DNA from: Syntrophaceae bacterium
GTDB taxonomy: Bacteria > Desulfobacterota > Syntrophorhabdia > Syntrophorhabdales > WCHB1-27
DNA length: 16,307 bases
Reading direction: 5' to 3'
Assembly: GCA_003165115.1 (NCBI GenBank)
Contig: PLSJ01000131.1
Location: forward strand, 1-16,307
Shown here: one piece after another, positions 1-6,621 of the stretch
Layout of the letters: each line of letters opens with the position of its first letter
Position numbering within the stretch: the stretch's first letter is position 1
Made by a program: the position numbers and the translations under genes
The notes under the pieces: model-generated
Told to the model about the DNA's origin: nothing
Seen by the model: only the letters and a program-made list of their open reading frames with translations
Database searches by the model: none

Positions 1-650
1 AGATGGATCTCGATGATATCGCCTTCTGCGATGTGGGTGACATCGAGCTCCGCCAGGGAGATCTGCTCTACTCCCTGGGCGTGATAAAGGGCGCTGTCGA
101 CGAGATCGTGAGAGAAGGCGGGAAGTTTCTCATTCTGGGAGGCGAGCATCTCATCACCTATCCCATATTGAAGGCGCTGAAGGCGCGCATCAAAGAGGTT
201 CAGATCGTCCATTTCGACGCCCATTGCGACCTGCGGGATGAATACGAAGGGCAGAAGCTTTCCCATGCCACAGTCATGAAACGGGTGAAAGAACTGGACG
301 GGTCCGATATTTTTCAGATAGGGATACGATCGGGCACGAGACAAGAATTCGAAGAGCTCCTCCTGATCGAATCGCCTGAAGCCTTGGCTGCTCGTCTGGA
401 CAGGAGCGCCCCGGTTTACCTCACCTTTGACATGGACGTCTTCGACCCGTCTTTGGTTGCCGGGGTCACGACCCCGGAACCGGGGGGCCTCACGTTCCGC
501 GAAGTCATTGAATATCTGATTGTTGTCAGGGGGATGCATCTCGTAGGGGCAGATATCGTCGAACTGTCTCCCGATTACGATACGACTTTTGTTTCTTCTA
601 TTTCCGCCTCAAAGGTCGCCAGGGAGATGCTCATGCTCTTGCATGGGTAG
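1..650 (+). CDS. speB: Agmatinase (agmatine ureohydrolase), 5' end missing
   Basis: Hydrolyses agmatine to putrescine and urea in the cytosol; arginase/agmatinase (ureohydrolase) fold with a two-Mn centre. The window opens inside the gene: about 215 residues are visible against a usual 285-300, so roughly 70-80 N-terminal residues lie upstream, and the ATG at 3 is probably internal. All metal ligands of the family can be placed (numbers from that Met): GGEH with H49, DAHCD with D72/H74/D76, and FDMD with D143/D145, followed by the family's TPEPGG segment. The SHGT-type catalytic His is present as SHAT (H88). The usual APGTGTPEPGG reads as VAGVTTPEPGG, and the loop before FDMD is slightly short. 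It starts the polyamine operon, 41 nt upstream of the synthase. Arginine decarboxylase would be expected upstream, which is inference. Other ureohydrolases such as guanidinobutyrase cannot be excluded from sequence alone, but the pathway context favours agmatinase. Confidence 0.9.
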   Translation, partial: MDLDDIAFCDVGDIELRQGDLLYSLGVIKGAVDEIVREGGKFLILGGEHLITYPILKALKARIKEVQIVHFDAHCDLRDEYEGQKLSHATVMKRVKELDGSDIFQIGIRSGTRQEFEELLLIESPEALAARLDRSAPVYLTFDMDVFDPSLVAGVTTPEPGGLTFREVIEYLIVVRGMHLVGADIVELSPDYDTTFVSSISASKVAREMLMLLHG

Positions 651-691
651 CGCGGCCGATACGGCGAATCAAGAGCGTTGGGAGGGTCCGT

Positions 692-1924
692 ATGAATGAA
701 AAGAAGGGCCGTGGAAAAATAATGATAATCGGCGCCGGGGGTGTGGCGACCGTTGCGGCGCACAAATGCGCACAGGTCCCCGACGTCTTCAGGGAAATAA
801 TGGTCGCGAGCAGGACCTTCTCCAAGTGCGAGGCGATCAGGGAAGACATCGCGCGACGATACGGCAGAGACATCCGGACGGCACAGGTGGACGCCGACAA
901 CGTCGCGGAGCTTTCCGCCCTCATCGACAGGTTCCGGCCCGACGTCGTCCTTAATCTCGCCCTCCCTTACCAGGACCTGCATATCATGGACGCCTGCCTG
1001 GAGACGGGGGTGGACTACGTAGACACCGCCAATTATGAGCCACCGGATGCGGCCCATTTCGAGTATAGCTGGCAATGGGCATACCGGGAGCGGTTCGTGC
1101 AGAAAGGGATCATGGCCGTGCTCGGTTCGGGGTTCGACCCCGGTGTCACCAATATCTTTACCGCATATTGTCAGAAGCATCTCTTCGACGAGATACATTA
1201 CCTGGATATCCTGGACTGCAATGCAGGAAGCCACGGCCACCCCTTTGCGACGAACTTCAACCCCGAGATCAATATCCGGGAGATAACACAGCCGGTGAGG
1301 CACTGGAAACAGGGGAAATGGGTGGTGACCCCCGCGATCATCGAGGAAGGCAGCGTCCATTTTACCTTCGATTACCCGATAGCAGGGGCAAAGGAAAGCT
1401 ATCTCCTCTACCATGAAGAACTCGAATCACTTGTGCAGCACGTAAGGGGGCTGACGAGGGCAAGATTTTGGATGACGTTCTCCGATACCTATCTCAACCA
1501 CCTGAGGGTGCTCAGGAACGTCGGCATGACAAGGATAGATGAGGTCGACTACGAAGGGCATAAGGTCGTTCCCGTAAAGTTCCTGAAAAGCCTGCTGCCC
1601 GAGCCTGCTTCACTTGGATCGAACTACAAGGGAAAAACGGTCATCGGCAACATCATGAGTGGAAAAAAGGACGGCAAGGGCATTACCAGATATATCTACA
1701 ACGTGTGCGACCATGAAGAGGCATTCAGGGAAACTGGAACGCAGGCGATTGCCTACACGACCGGTGTCCCCGCGATGATCGGCGCGATGATGCTGCTCAC
1801 CGGAGTCTGGCAAGGGACCGGAGTATACACGACGGAGGAGCTCGATCCCGATAAGTTCATGGAGGCGCTCAACACCTACGGTCTCCCCTGGCAGGTGGTG
1901 GAGCATGCGCCACTTCCCTTTTGA
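692..1924 (+). CDS. Carboxynorspermidine/carboxyspermidine synthase (saccharopine dehydrogenase-like)
   Basis: NAD(P)H-dependent reductive condensation of aspartate semialdehyde with putrescine (or diaminopropane), giving carboxyspermidine (or carboxynorspermidine). At 410 residues the length is normal for this branch of the saccharopine dehydrogenase family. A Rossmann motif, IGAGGVA, lies at residues 13-19. The segment TGVDYVDTANYEPPD and the later VLGSGFDPGVTNIF are family landmarks. The start at 692 is supported by a GGGAGG Shine-Dalgarno sequence seven bases upstream; a second ATG at 721 lacks one. Function is strengthened by its position between agmatinase (41 nt upstream) and the matching decarboxylase (18 nt downstream). 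A true lysine-pathway saccharopine dehydrogenase is the alternative, but the neighbours argue against it. Substrate preference (spermidine versus norspermidine) cannot be read from sequence. Confidence 0.9.
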   Translation: MNEKKGRGKIMIIGAGGVATVAAHKCAQVPDVFREIMVASRTFSKCEAIREDIARRYGRDIRTAQVDADNVAELSALIDRFRPDVVLNLALPYQDLHIMDACLETGVDYVDTANYEPPDAAHFEYSWQWAYRERFVQKGIMAVLGSGFDPGVTNIFTAYCQKHLFDEIHYLDILDCNAGSHGHPFATNFNPEINIREITQPVRHWKQGKWVVTPAIIEEGSVHFTFDYPIAGAKESYLLYHEELESLVQHVRGLTRARFWMTFSDTYLNHLRVLRNVGMTRIDEVDYEGHKVVPVKFLKSLLPEPASLGSNYKGKTVIGNIMSGKKDGKGITRYIYNVCDHEEAFRETGTQAIAYTTGVPAMIGAMMLLTGVWQGTGVYTTEELDPDKFMEALNTYGLPWQVVEHAPLPF

Positions 1925-1942
1925 AGGTTTGAGGCCGACCCG

Positions 1943-3280
1943 ATGGATGGGAGCGGAATCGAAAGCACGATCCGGGCCATCACCGCAAAGGATAGACGCG
2001 CCGCGGGAGAGTACCACGCCTTGTCCGACGGCGCGAGAAAAGAGGTGATCGATGCGCTCGGTCGTAGCGCCGTCGAGTCGCTGACGCACATAATCAAGAA
2101 CGCGAAGAAAGAACGGTTCGAGGCAGGATATGAAAGGTTCCTCGCGATCGCAAACGACGCCATAAGGACCCCGGTTTACCTCCTGGACGAAACCCTTATC
2201 GAAGAAAATATGCGGGTGACGCGATACGTGAAAGACCGGACGGGCTGCAAGATTTTGCACGCGCTGAAAGCGTACGCCTCTTTCGCCACGTTCCCCATGA
2301 TGGGCAGATACCTGGACGGAACGTGCGCGAGCGGTGCGAACGAAGCCAGGCTCGGTCATGAAGAATTCGCCGGTGAAGTGCACACTTTCGCGGCGGCATA
2401 TAAAGAAGAAGAATTGAGGCGGATACTCAGGTATTCGAACTCCATCATATTCAATTCGTTTTATCAGCTCGACAAATTCGGGAAAATGGCAAGGAAGAAT
2501 GGCAAGGAAATAGGCCTGAGGGTCAATCCGGGCTACGCCGAGGTAGCCACGGAGATATACAACCCCTGCGCGCCATGTTCGAGGCTGGGGATCACCCATG
2601 AGGTGTTCGCCGAGGAATTCCCGAAGTATAGGCACATGGTGGACGGGCTCCACTTCCATGCGATGTGCGAGCAGAATTCCGACGTGCTCGAAAGAATTCT
2701 GGACACCTTCGGGAAACTCTACGGACGGTACGTCCAGGGGTTGCGATGGGTAAATTTCGGAGGCGGCCACCACATCACGCGCGATGATTACGATATCGAG
2801 CGCCTCATTAAACTGATCAACGCCTTCAAAAGAGAATACGACGTGCAGGTATACCTGGAGCCCGGTGAATCGAGCGTCTACAACGCAGGGGTTTTGATCT
2901 CATCCGTTCTGGATATTGTAAGGAATGAGATGGAAGTCGCGATAGTGGATGCCTCGGCCGAAACGCATATGCCGGATGTGCTGCTCATGCCCTACAGGCC
3001 GCATATCATGAAATCGGCCCCGCCGCACGAGTTGGCCCACACCTACAGGGTCGCGGGACCGAGCTGCCTCGCGGGCGACGTCATGGGCGACTATTCCTTC
3101 GTCCGGCCCCTGGACAGGGGAGACAAGCTCGCTTTTACCGACATGGCCCTCTACAGCATAGTGAAGAGCACGACCTTTAATGGAATAAACCTCCCGGATA
3201 TCGCCGTCATCAGGGACGGGGGGACGATAGAGGTCGTGAAGAGGTTCGGCTATAAGGATTACAGGGGCAGGCTGTCATGA
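1943..3280 (+). CDS. nspC: Carboxynorspermidine/carboxyspermidine decarboxylase with N-terminal extension
   Basis: PLP enzyme of the alanine-racemase-like fold (fold III) that decarboxylates carboxyspermidine/carboxynorspermidine to spermidine/norspermidine, the last step of the operon's pathway. The catalytic core starts near residue 76 (TPVYLLDETLIEENM). The PLP lysine is K109 in HALKAYA; GGGHH and the LEPGE phosphate/substrate segment follow; HMPDVLLMPYRP is a family hallmark; C375 in GPSCLAGD is the catalytic cysteine expected from the partner subunit of the dimer. At 445 residues it is about 60-70 longer than usual NspC (around 370-400), and the excess is a charged, helix-prone stretch (residues 1-72) with no motif I recognise. 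No good start with a ribosome site occurs near residue 72; the chosen ATG has a GAGG about nine bases upstream. The extension therefore looks translated, though this is not proven. Confidence 0.9.
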   Translation: MDGSGIESTIRAITAKDRRAAGEYHALSDGARKEVIDALGRSAVESLTHIIKNAKKERFEAGYERFLAIANDAIRTPVYLLDETLIEENMRVTRYVKDRTGCKILHALKAYASFATFPMMGRYLDGTCASGANEARLGHEEFAGEVHTFAAAYKEEELRRILRYSNSIIFNSFYQLDKFGKMARKNGKEIGLRVNPGYAEVATEIYNPCAPCSRLGITHEVFAEEFPKYRHMVDGLHFHAMCEQNSDVLERILDTFGKLYGRYVQGLRWVNFGGGHHITRDDYDIERLIKLINAFKREYDVQVYLEPGESSVYNAGVLISSVLDIVRNEMEVAIVDASAETHMPDVLLMPYRPHIMKSAPPHELAHTYRVAGPSCLAGDVMGDYSFVRPLDRGDKLAFTDMALYSIVKSTTFNGINLPDIAVIRDGGTIEVVKRFGYKDYRGRLS

Positions 3281-3329
3281 TCGTCCCTTCGGCTTCCCCG
3301 CGCTGGTGGCCGGACCTTCGGAAAAGGTG

Positions 3330-3358
3330 TTGAAAAGTTCCGAGAAATATATTACAAA
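3330..3358 (+). promoter_or_regulatory. Sigma70-type promoter for greA
   Basis: TTGAAA at 3330-3335 and TACAAA at 3353-3358 are separated by 17 nt, in an AT-rich patch of the 121-nt gap between nspC and greA. The predicted transcript starts near 3365 and leaves a short leader with a GGAG ribosome site just before the greA ATG. It implies greA is transcribed independently of the polyamine operon. Prediction from consensus only. Confidence 0.5.
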
Positions 3359-3401
3359 TTGTACTCCGTGGGGAGAGTCCTAATAATTTTTTGGAGAGGC
3401 A

Positions 3402-3887
3402 ATGAAGTATCCGATAACGCGTGAAGGTCACGACAGCTTAAAGAAAGACCTCGAATATTTGAGGAACACGAAGCGGCCAAAGATAATCCTGGCTATAGAG
3501 GAAGCCCGCGAGCACGGAGACCTGTCCGAGAACGCGGAGTACGAGGCGGCCAAGGAAGAGTACCAATTCCTTCTGAAGAAGATCGGCGAGCTGGAAGAGA
3601 TGCTCAAGCAGTGCGAGATCGTCGACGTGAAGAAGAACTCTAACGGCATGGTCGAGTTCGGCGGTCGTGTTTCCCTGAAGAACCTCGATACCGATGAAGA
3701 GGTTGTCTATACCGTGGTGGGACCGTATGAATCGGACATGAAAAAGGGGAAGATATCGATGACCTCCCCTCTCGGGCGTGCGCTTTTGGGCAAAAAGATC
3801 GGAGACGAGGTGACCTTTTCGGCGCCGGGCGGGGAACGGACCTACGAAATCATCACCGTTTCATGGCCCGTGGTCTCACCTTCGTAA
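3402..3887 (+). CDS. greA: Transcription elongation factor GreA
   Basis: Binds in the RNA polymerase secondary channel and stimulates cleavage of backtracked transcripts. The length of 161 residues is typical (about 158). An N-terminal coiled coil spans residues 1-75 with the family signature EHGDLSENAEY; the acidic tip residues that coordinate the catalytic Mg are D40 and E43. The C-terminal FKBP-like domain follows (about 80-158), including MTSPLGRALLGKKIGDEV. The start ATG has GGAG about six bases upstream. The gene sits behind its own promoter, downstream of the polyamine operon and convergent with the ModE-HTH gene. GreB is the alternative paralogue, but the sequence reads as GreA. Confidence 0.96.
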   Translation: MKYPITREGHDSLKKDLEYLRNTKRPKIILAIEEAREHGDLSENAEYEAAKEEYQFLLKKIGELEEMLKQCEIVDVKKNSNGMVEFGGRVSLKNLDTDEEVVYTVVGPYESDMKKGKISMTSPLGRALLGKKIGDEVTFSAPGGERTYEIITVSWPVVSPS

Positions 3888-3931
3888 GAGTCACCGCCGC
3901 ATCAGCCGACCCTGGCATCCCCGGATTTCCC

Positions 3932-4273
3932 TCATCCGAAATGCTTGCGACAGATTTCCTGGAGCGATCCTTCGACGTCCCGCCTGAAGGCTTCATAGCG
4001 CTTCATGAAATCACGCGCCTCCGGCGTGAGCCGTGAGCCTCCTCCCGAGACGCCGCCCACCTTCCGTTCGAGCAGGGTAAATCCGAGCCGCCGTTCCATG
4101 GTCTGGAGCATGACCCAGGCTTTCCTGTAAGACATCTTCATGTCGGCAGCGGCCCTGTGCAGGGACCCGGTCGTCTCGACCCTCTGCAGCAGCCTGTCCG
4201 GCCCCTCTCCAAATGCCTTCCCGTTGCAGTCAAGCCACACTTTGTAGGCGATCTTCAATGAATCCATCGACAT
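3932..4273 (-). CDS. Short ModE-type winged-HTH transcriptional regulator (no Mop domain)
   Basis: DNA-binding protein of the ModE N-terminal (LysR-type HTH) family. 113 residues from the ATG at 4273. The helix-turn-helix lies around residues 25-60 (TGSLHRAAADMKMSYRKAW), followed by a wing with GGVSGGGSRLTPEA at about 73-86 and a C-terminal helix. Full ModE is about 260 residues with two molybdate-binding Mop domains; none is present, so a direct molybdate response cannot be assumed. Such stand-alone ModE-HTH proteins are often found near metal or oxyanion transport genes. The frame stays open far upstream of 4273, but that part shows no homology, and a strong promoter ends six bases before this ATG, so a longer protein is unlikely. 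No Shine-Dalgarno precedes the ATG at the proper distance (a GGAGG lies about 18 bases upstream, inside the promoter spacer). A second ATG (4267) is the other possible start. Divergent from the porin gene. Confidence 0.8.
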   Translation of the reverse strand: MSMDSLKIAYKVWLDCNGKAFGEGPDRLLQRVETTGSLHRAAADMKMSYRKAWVMLQTMERRLGFTLLERKVGGVSGGGSRLTPEARDFMKRYEAFRRDVEGSLQEICRKHFG

Positions 4274-4279
4274 GCGCCA

Positions 4280-4309
4280 ATTGTAACGGATACCTCCAAC
4301 GCCTGTCAA
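4280..4309 (-). promoter_or_regulatory. Strong sigma70 promoter placing the transcript start at the ModE-HTH start codon
   Basis: On the minus strand, TTGACA (4304-4309, 6/6 match) and TACAAT (4280-4285, 5/6 match) are 18 nt apart. The first base of the ATG (4273) is the seventh base after the -10 box, where transcription normally begins. A leaderless mRNA is therefore predicted, consistent with the absence of a usable ribosome site. Confidence 0.75.
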
Positions 4310-4310
4310 G

Positions 4311-4340
4311 TATTCCGTTCGGGCCATAACCGGACGAATA
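4311..4340. promoter_or_regulatory. Interrupted inverted repeat, candidate operator
   Basis: The left arm TATTCCGTTCGG (4311-4322) and right arm CCGGACGAATA (4330-4340) pair over 11 positions with one bulged C and one G-T, around a 7-nt spacer. It starts one base beyond the -35 box of the regulator promoter, between divergent regulator and porin genes, where an autoregulatory or shared operator would sit. That role is inferred from position. Confidence 0.4.
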
Positions 4341-4361
4341 TGGGCGGGACCGGAACGCTGC

Positions 4362-4391
4362 TTGATATTGCTGGGCCGGACATGGTAAATA
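4362..4391 (+). promoter_or_regulatory. Possible porin promoter
   Basis: TTGATA at 4362-4367 (5/6) with the weak -10 candidate TAAATA at 4386-4391, 18 nt apart. This would give a porin leader of about 98 nt. The -10 is poor, so this is tentative. Confidence 0.3.
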
Positions 4392-4465
4392 ATCATCTTC
4401 GTACGCGGTCCCTTCCGAAAGGACGATACGGCCGCCGGGGGCGGCACCGCGTGCCGTCGAGCCTA

Positions 4466-4475
4466 CATATATATG
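4466..4475. promoter_or_regulatory. CATATATATG palindrome before the porin ribosome site
   Basis: A perfect 10-bp AT-rich palindrome ten bases upstream of the GGAGG of the porin gene, in otherwise GC-rich sequence. ModE-type operators contain TATA-rich half-sites, so a link to the adjacent ModE-HTH regulator is possible but speculative. Confidence 0.3.
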
Positions 4476-4495
4476 ATGTTTGGCGGAGGAGAAGC

Positions 4496-5929
4496 GTGAC
4501 AAAAGTTCTTATCGCTGTTGCCGCGCTGTGTCTCGCGCTGCCGGGGTCCGGTTTTGCGGGGAGCGCGACGAGCCGGTGGGATCTGACCATCGGCGGGTAC
4601 GTGAAGGTGGATGCGGGCTTTACAAGCCAGGCATCCGGGCCGGCGGCGGCAGGTCTTGAACAATATTGGCCCGACCGGGACAACGCCGGTAGAGACCAGA
4701 ACGTGGCGAACAAGAGCGGCAGCTTCGACATGGCCACGGGCCAGACGGCCCTCAACTTCCTCGTCAAGGGCCCCGATACCTGGGGGGCGAAGAGCACGGC
4801 CTTTATCCAGGGGAACTTCCTCGGGGTGACCACGAACAGCGGGACCGCCGGCGCGAGGTACGGGACCTTTACCATGACCCATGCCTACATGGACCTCACC
4901 TGGCCCGCCACGAAGCTGACCGTGGGGCAAACGTGGCAGTCCTGGGGGTTCCTGCCTTCCTACACCTTCCTCGGCGTCTACGACCTCCTCATGGCGGGCA
5001 GGGGCAATACGGTACCCCAAATCACGGTGACCCGTAATTTCGGCACAGGCTTCCGTGGGTCTATCGGCATCCAGGAGCCCTACAACTCCCGCGACCAGAT
5101 CGGCGGCTCCGCCAACCTCGCCACGGCGCAATCCCCCCTGGGCATGTCATCCGTGGTGGGTTTCAATACCTCTTCCGTAAGGGTCACGACCGATATCCCC
5201 GATTTCACGGCGGAGATCGACTTCACGTCGGAGGCAGCCGGCAAGATCGGCCCACAGGCCCTCCAGCTTGCCCTGGGCGGCTTCTGGGGGCAGGACAACA
5301 TCATCTACACCGATACCACCAGGACAGCCGCCTACAACGTGGCACACGCGACGAGATGGGCCACGGCGCTCAAGGCGTTCGTGCCCCTTATCCCCGAAAA
5401 GAACCTGAACAAGGCGGGCGCCCTGTCCGTGTCTGGATCGGTTTTCAGCGGGCAGAACCTGGCCAACTGGTTCCTCGGCGCCAGGAACATCATCTCCCTC
5501 ATCCCGTACGACAGACCCGGCGCCAACGCGGACTATGCCGTGCCGGTAACGACGGGCGGCTGGGCACAGGTGAGCTACTACTTCACCGACAAGGTGTACA
5601 CGAACGGCCTGTTCGGCTACAACAGGAACTACGAGAGCGCAATATACAAAGAGATCTATCCTAACCAGATCAACCAGTGGCAGCAGTGGATCATCAACGT
5701 GATCTACGACGTGAACCCTGCTGTAAGGTTCGGCGTGGAGTATAGCTACACGGCGGCCACCTTCAACGGCAAAGGCCTGAACAACGGCGGGAACGCGGCA
5801 CCTTTCAACGGCCAGCTCGCAGGCTACGGAGTCCCTGGCGGCTCGACTGCAACGCCTGGCACCGCCACCTACCTCGACTCGAAGGGAAGCGTCCAGAACG
5901 GAAGAATCTCCTTCTGGTACTTCTTCTAA
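4496..5929 (+). CDS. Outer-membrane porin (beta-barrel)
   Basis: A 477-residue exported protein. The start is the GTG at 4496, because GGAGG (4485-4489) lies six bases upstream and the translation from there opens with a signal peptide (TKVLIAVAALCLALPGSGFA, then G-S). The open frame back to 4340 is not protein-like. The mature chain begins WDLTIGGYVKVDAGF, a typical first barrel strand, and shows alternating aromatic/polar strands throughout, with KLTVGQTWQSWG and YTNGLFGYNRNYE among them. It ends NGRISFWYFF, with the C-terminal Phe recognised by the BAM assembly machinery. The substrate is unknown; I recognise a general/DcaP-like porin style, not a specific member. The gene is a single-gene unit closed by a strong terminator at 5965 and divergent from a ModE-type regulator. 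A role in anion uptake would be inference from that neighbour only. Confidence 0.85.
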   Translation: MTKVLIAVAALCLALPGSGFAGSATSRWDLTIGGYVKVDAGFTSQASGPAAAGLEQYWPDRDNAGRDQNVANKSGSFDMATGQTALNFLVKGPDTWGAKSTAFIQGNFLGVTTNSGTAGARYGTFTMTHAYMDLTWPATKLTVGQTWQSWGFLPSYTFLGVYDLLMAGRGNTVPQITVTRNFGTGFRGSIGIQEPYNSRDQIGGSANLATAQSPLGMSSVVGFNTSSVRVTTDIPDFTAEIDFTSEAAGKIGPQALQLALGGFWGQDNIIYTDTTRTAAYNVAHATRWATALKAFVPLIPEKNLNKAGALSVSGSVFSGQNLANWFLGARNIISLIPYDRPGANADYAVPVTTGGWAQVSYYFTDKVYTNGLFGYNRNYESAIYKEIYPNQINQWQQWIINVIYDVNPAVRFGVEYSYTAATFNGKGLNNGGNAAPFNGQLAGYGVPGGSTATPGTATYLDSKGSVQNGRISFWYFF

Positions 5930-5964
5930 CAAGAACGCACACGCAGTCTGCATAAAAGACGCAC

Positions 5965-5995
5965 AAGGGGGCCTTTTCGAAGGCCCCCTTTCTTT
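5965..5995 (+). terminator. Rho-independent terminator of the porin gene
   Basis: An 11-bp perfect stem (5965-5975 with 5980-5990, core GGGGGCC/GGCCCCC) closed by a TTCG tetraloop and followed by TCTTT. It lies 36 nt after the porin stop. Confidence 0.93.
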
Positions 5996-6028
5996 ACTAA
6001 GCGGTCTCGAAGCAGCGCCCGGCTGCAA

Positions 6029-6080
6029 CCACCCCTCACCCCGGCCCTCTCCCCCAAGGGGCGAGGGAGTTTAAAGGGGG
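6029..6080 (-). repeat. GC-rich palindromic repeat, copy 1 (fused to the broken bacterioferritin)
   Basis: Contains CCCCTCACCCCGG (6032-6044) and a hairpin CCCTC-T-CCCC / GGGG-C-GAGGG (6045-6067). Read on the minus strand it matches copy 2 (6464-6505) over nearly 38 positions with a few mismatches and one gap, so the copies are inverted relative to each other. It provides the last residues and the stop codon of the bacterioferritin fragment. It resembles the CCCTCACCCC/GGGGTGAGGG small dispersed palindromes seen in many bacterial genomes. Confidence 0.75.
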
Positions 6081-6359
6081 GAGTAGACCATTCCGCCGTT
6101 GTATCTCCGGCACCTCCGAGCCGATGGAGATCTTGTTCAGGTTGCTCACTATGGGCTGCCCCTCCAGAAAGAGGATGCGCCCGATCAGCTTCTCCGCGTG
6201 TTTCATCTCGACGATCGCCCGTTTGCGGATCATCTCGTGGAGCCGCTCGTACTTCCAGTTGTCGCACATCTCCGCATGGACGAAGTACTGGTTGATGGCC
6301 GTCAGCTCTTCGGCCAGGCGCGCGTTCAGTTGGGCGATCAGCTTGTCGTTTCCCTTCAT
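6036..6359 (-). pseudogene. bfr: Bacterioferritin, C-terminal half lost
   Basis: Reads as a clear bacterioferritin N-terminal half: MKGNDK..., then ELTAINQYFVHAEMCDNW, KRAIVEMKHAEKLI and RILFLEGQPIVSNLNKISIG. Ferroxidase ligands E18, E51 and H54 and heme ligand M52 are present. Family similarity stops at about residue 88 (near base 6096) of a normal length near 157. The remaining residues up to the stop are a translation of the palindromic repeat copy 1. The second half of the four-helix bundle, with ligands corresponding to E94, E127 and H130, is absent, and the next feature is the porin terminator. The start is the ATG at 6359, with GGAGG six bases upstream; an ATG at 6374 has no site. Intact start signals and an undamaged first half suggest recent truncation. 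A working iron store is not expected, although a short two-helix peptide could still be made. Confidence 0.85.
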
Positions 6360-6463
6360 CCGTAGCCTCCTCATGAATTTGGTGGTATAGTCAAATGTCC
6401 GGTCGAGTGCGCTCCGGTAATGCTTCTCTCTCCCCGGCTGGGACAGAAGAAACAGGCGCTATT

Positions 6464-6505
6464 CCCCATCCCCTCGCCCCTTCGGGGAGGGGATGGGGTG
6501 AGAGG
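6464..6505 (+). repeat. GC-rich palindromic repeat, copy 2
   Basis: Forms a long hairpin: CCCCATCCCCT (6464-6474) and CCCC (6477-6480) pair with GGGG (6484-6487) and AGGGGATGGGG (6488-6498), with a 2-nt bulge and a TTC loop, then GGGGTGAGAGG. It lies between the bacterioferritin remnant and the ATPase-CYTH gene, inverted relative to copy 1. The rest of 6360-6621 shows nothing I can call a gene. Confidence 0.75.
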
Positions 6506-6621
6506 CATTTTCAAGAAATGTAATCAGAATTCTTAAGGAGGCAAGGTGGAAGGCGGAGGTTTCGTTTTCGTCCGGCGCGCGGACAGGTAACGGGGTTTAC
6601 CCGTCGGGTTTCCGTGCGTCG

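Noticed and set aside
575..1414. 279-codon minus-strand open frame
   Set aside because: It lies antisense to the carboxynorspermidine synthase; its translation has no family features and no ribosome site. High GC keeps opposite frames open.
1610..2773. 387-codon minus-strand open frame
   Set aside because: Antisense to nspC and the synthase end, whose identities are secure; composition is that of a shadow frame.
6548..6592. 14-codon GTG reading frame after a strong TAAGGAGG
   Set aside because: The ribosome site is striking, but the peptide (VEGGGFVFVRRADR) is too short to support, and no promoter is seen in front of it.
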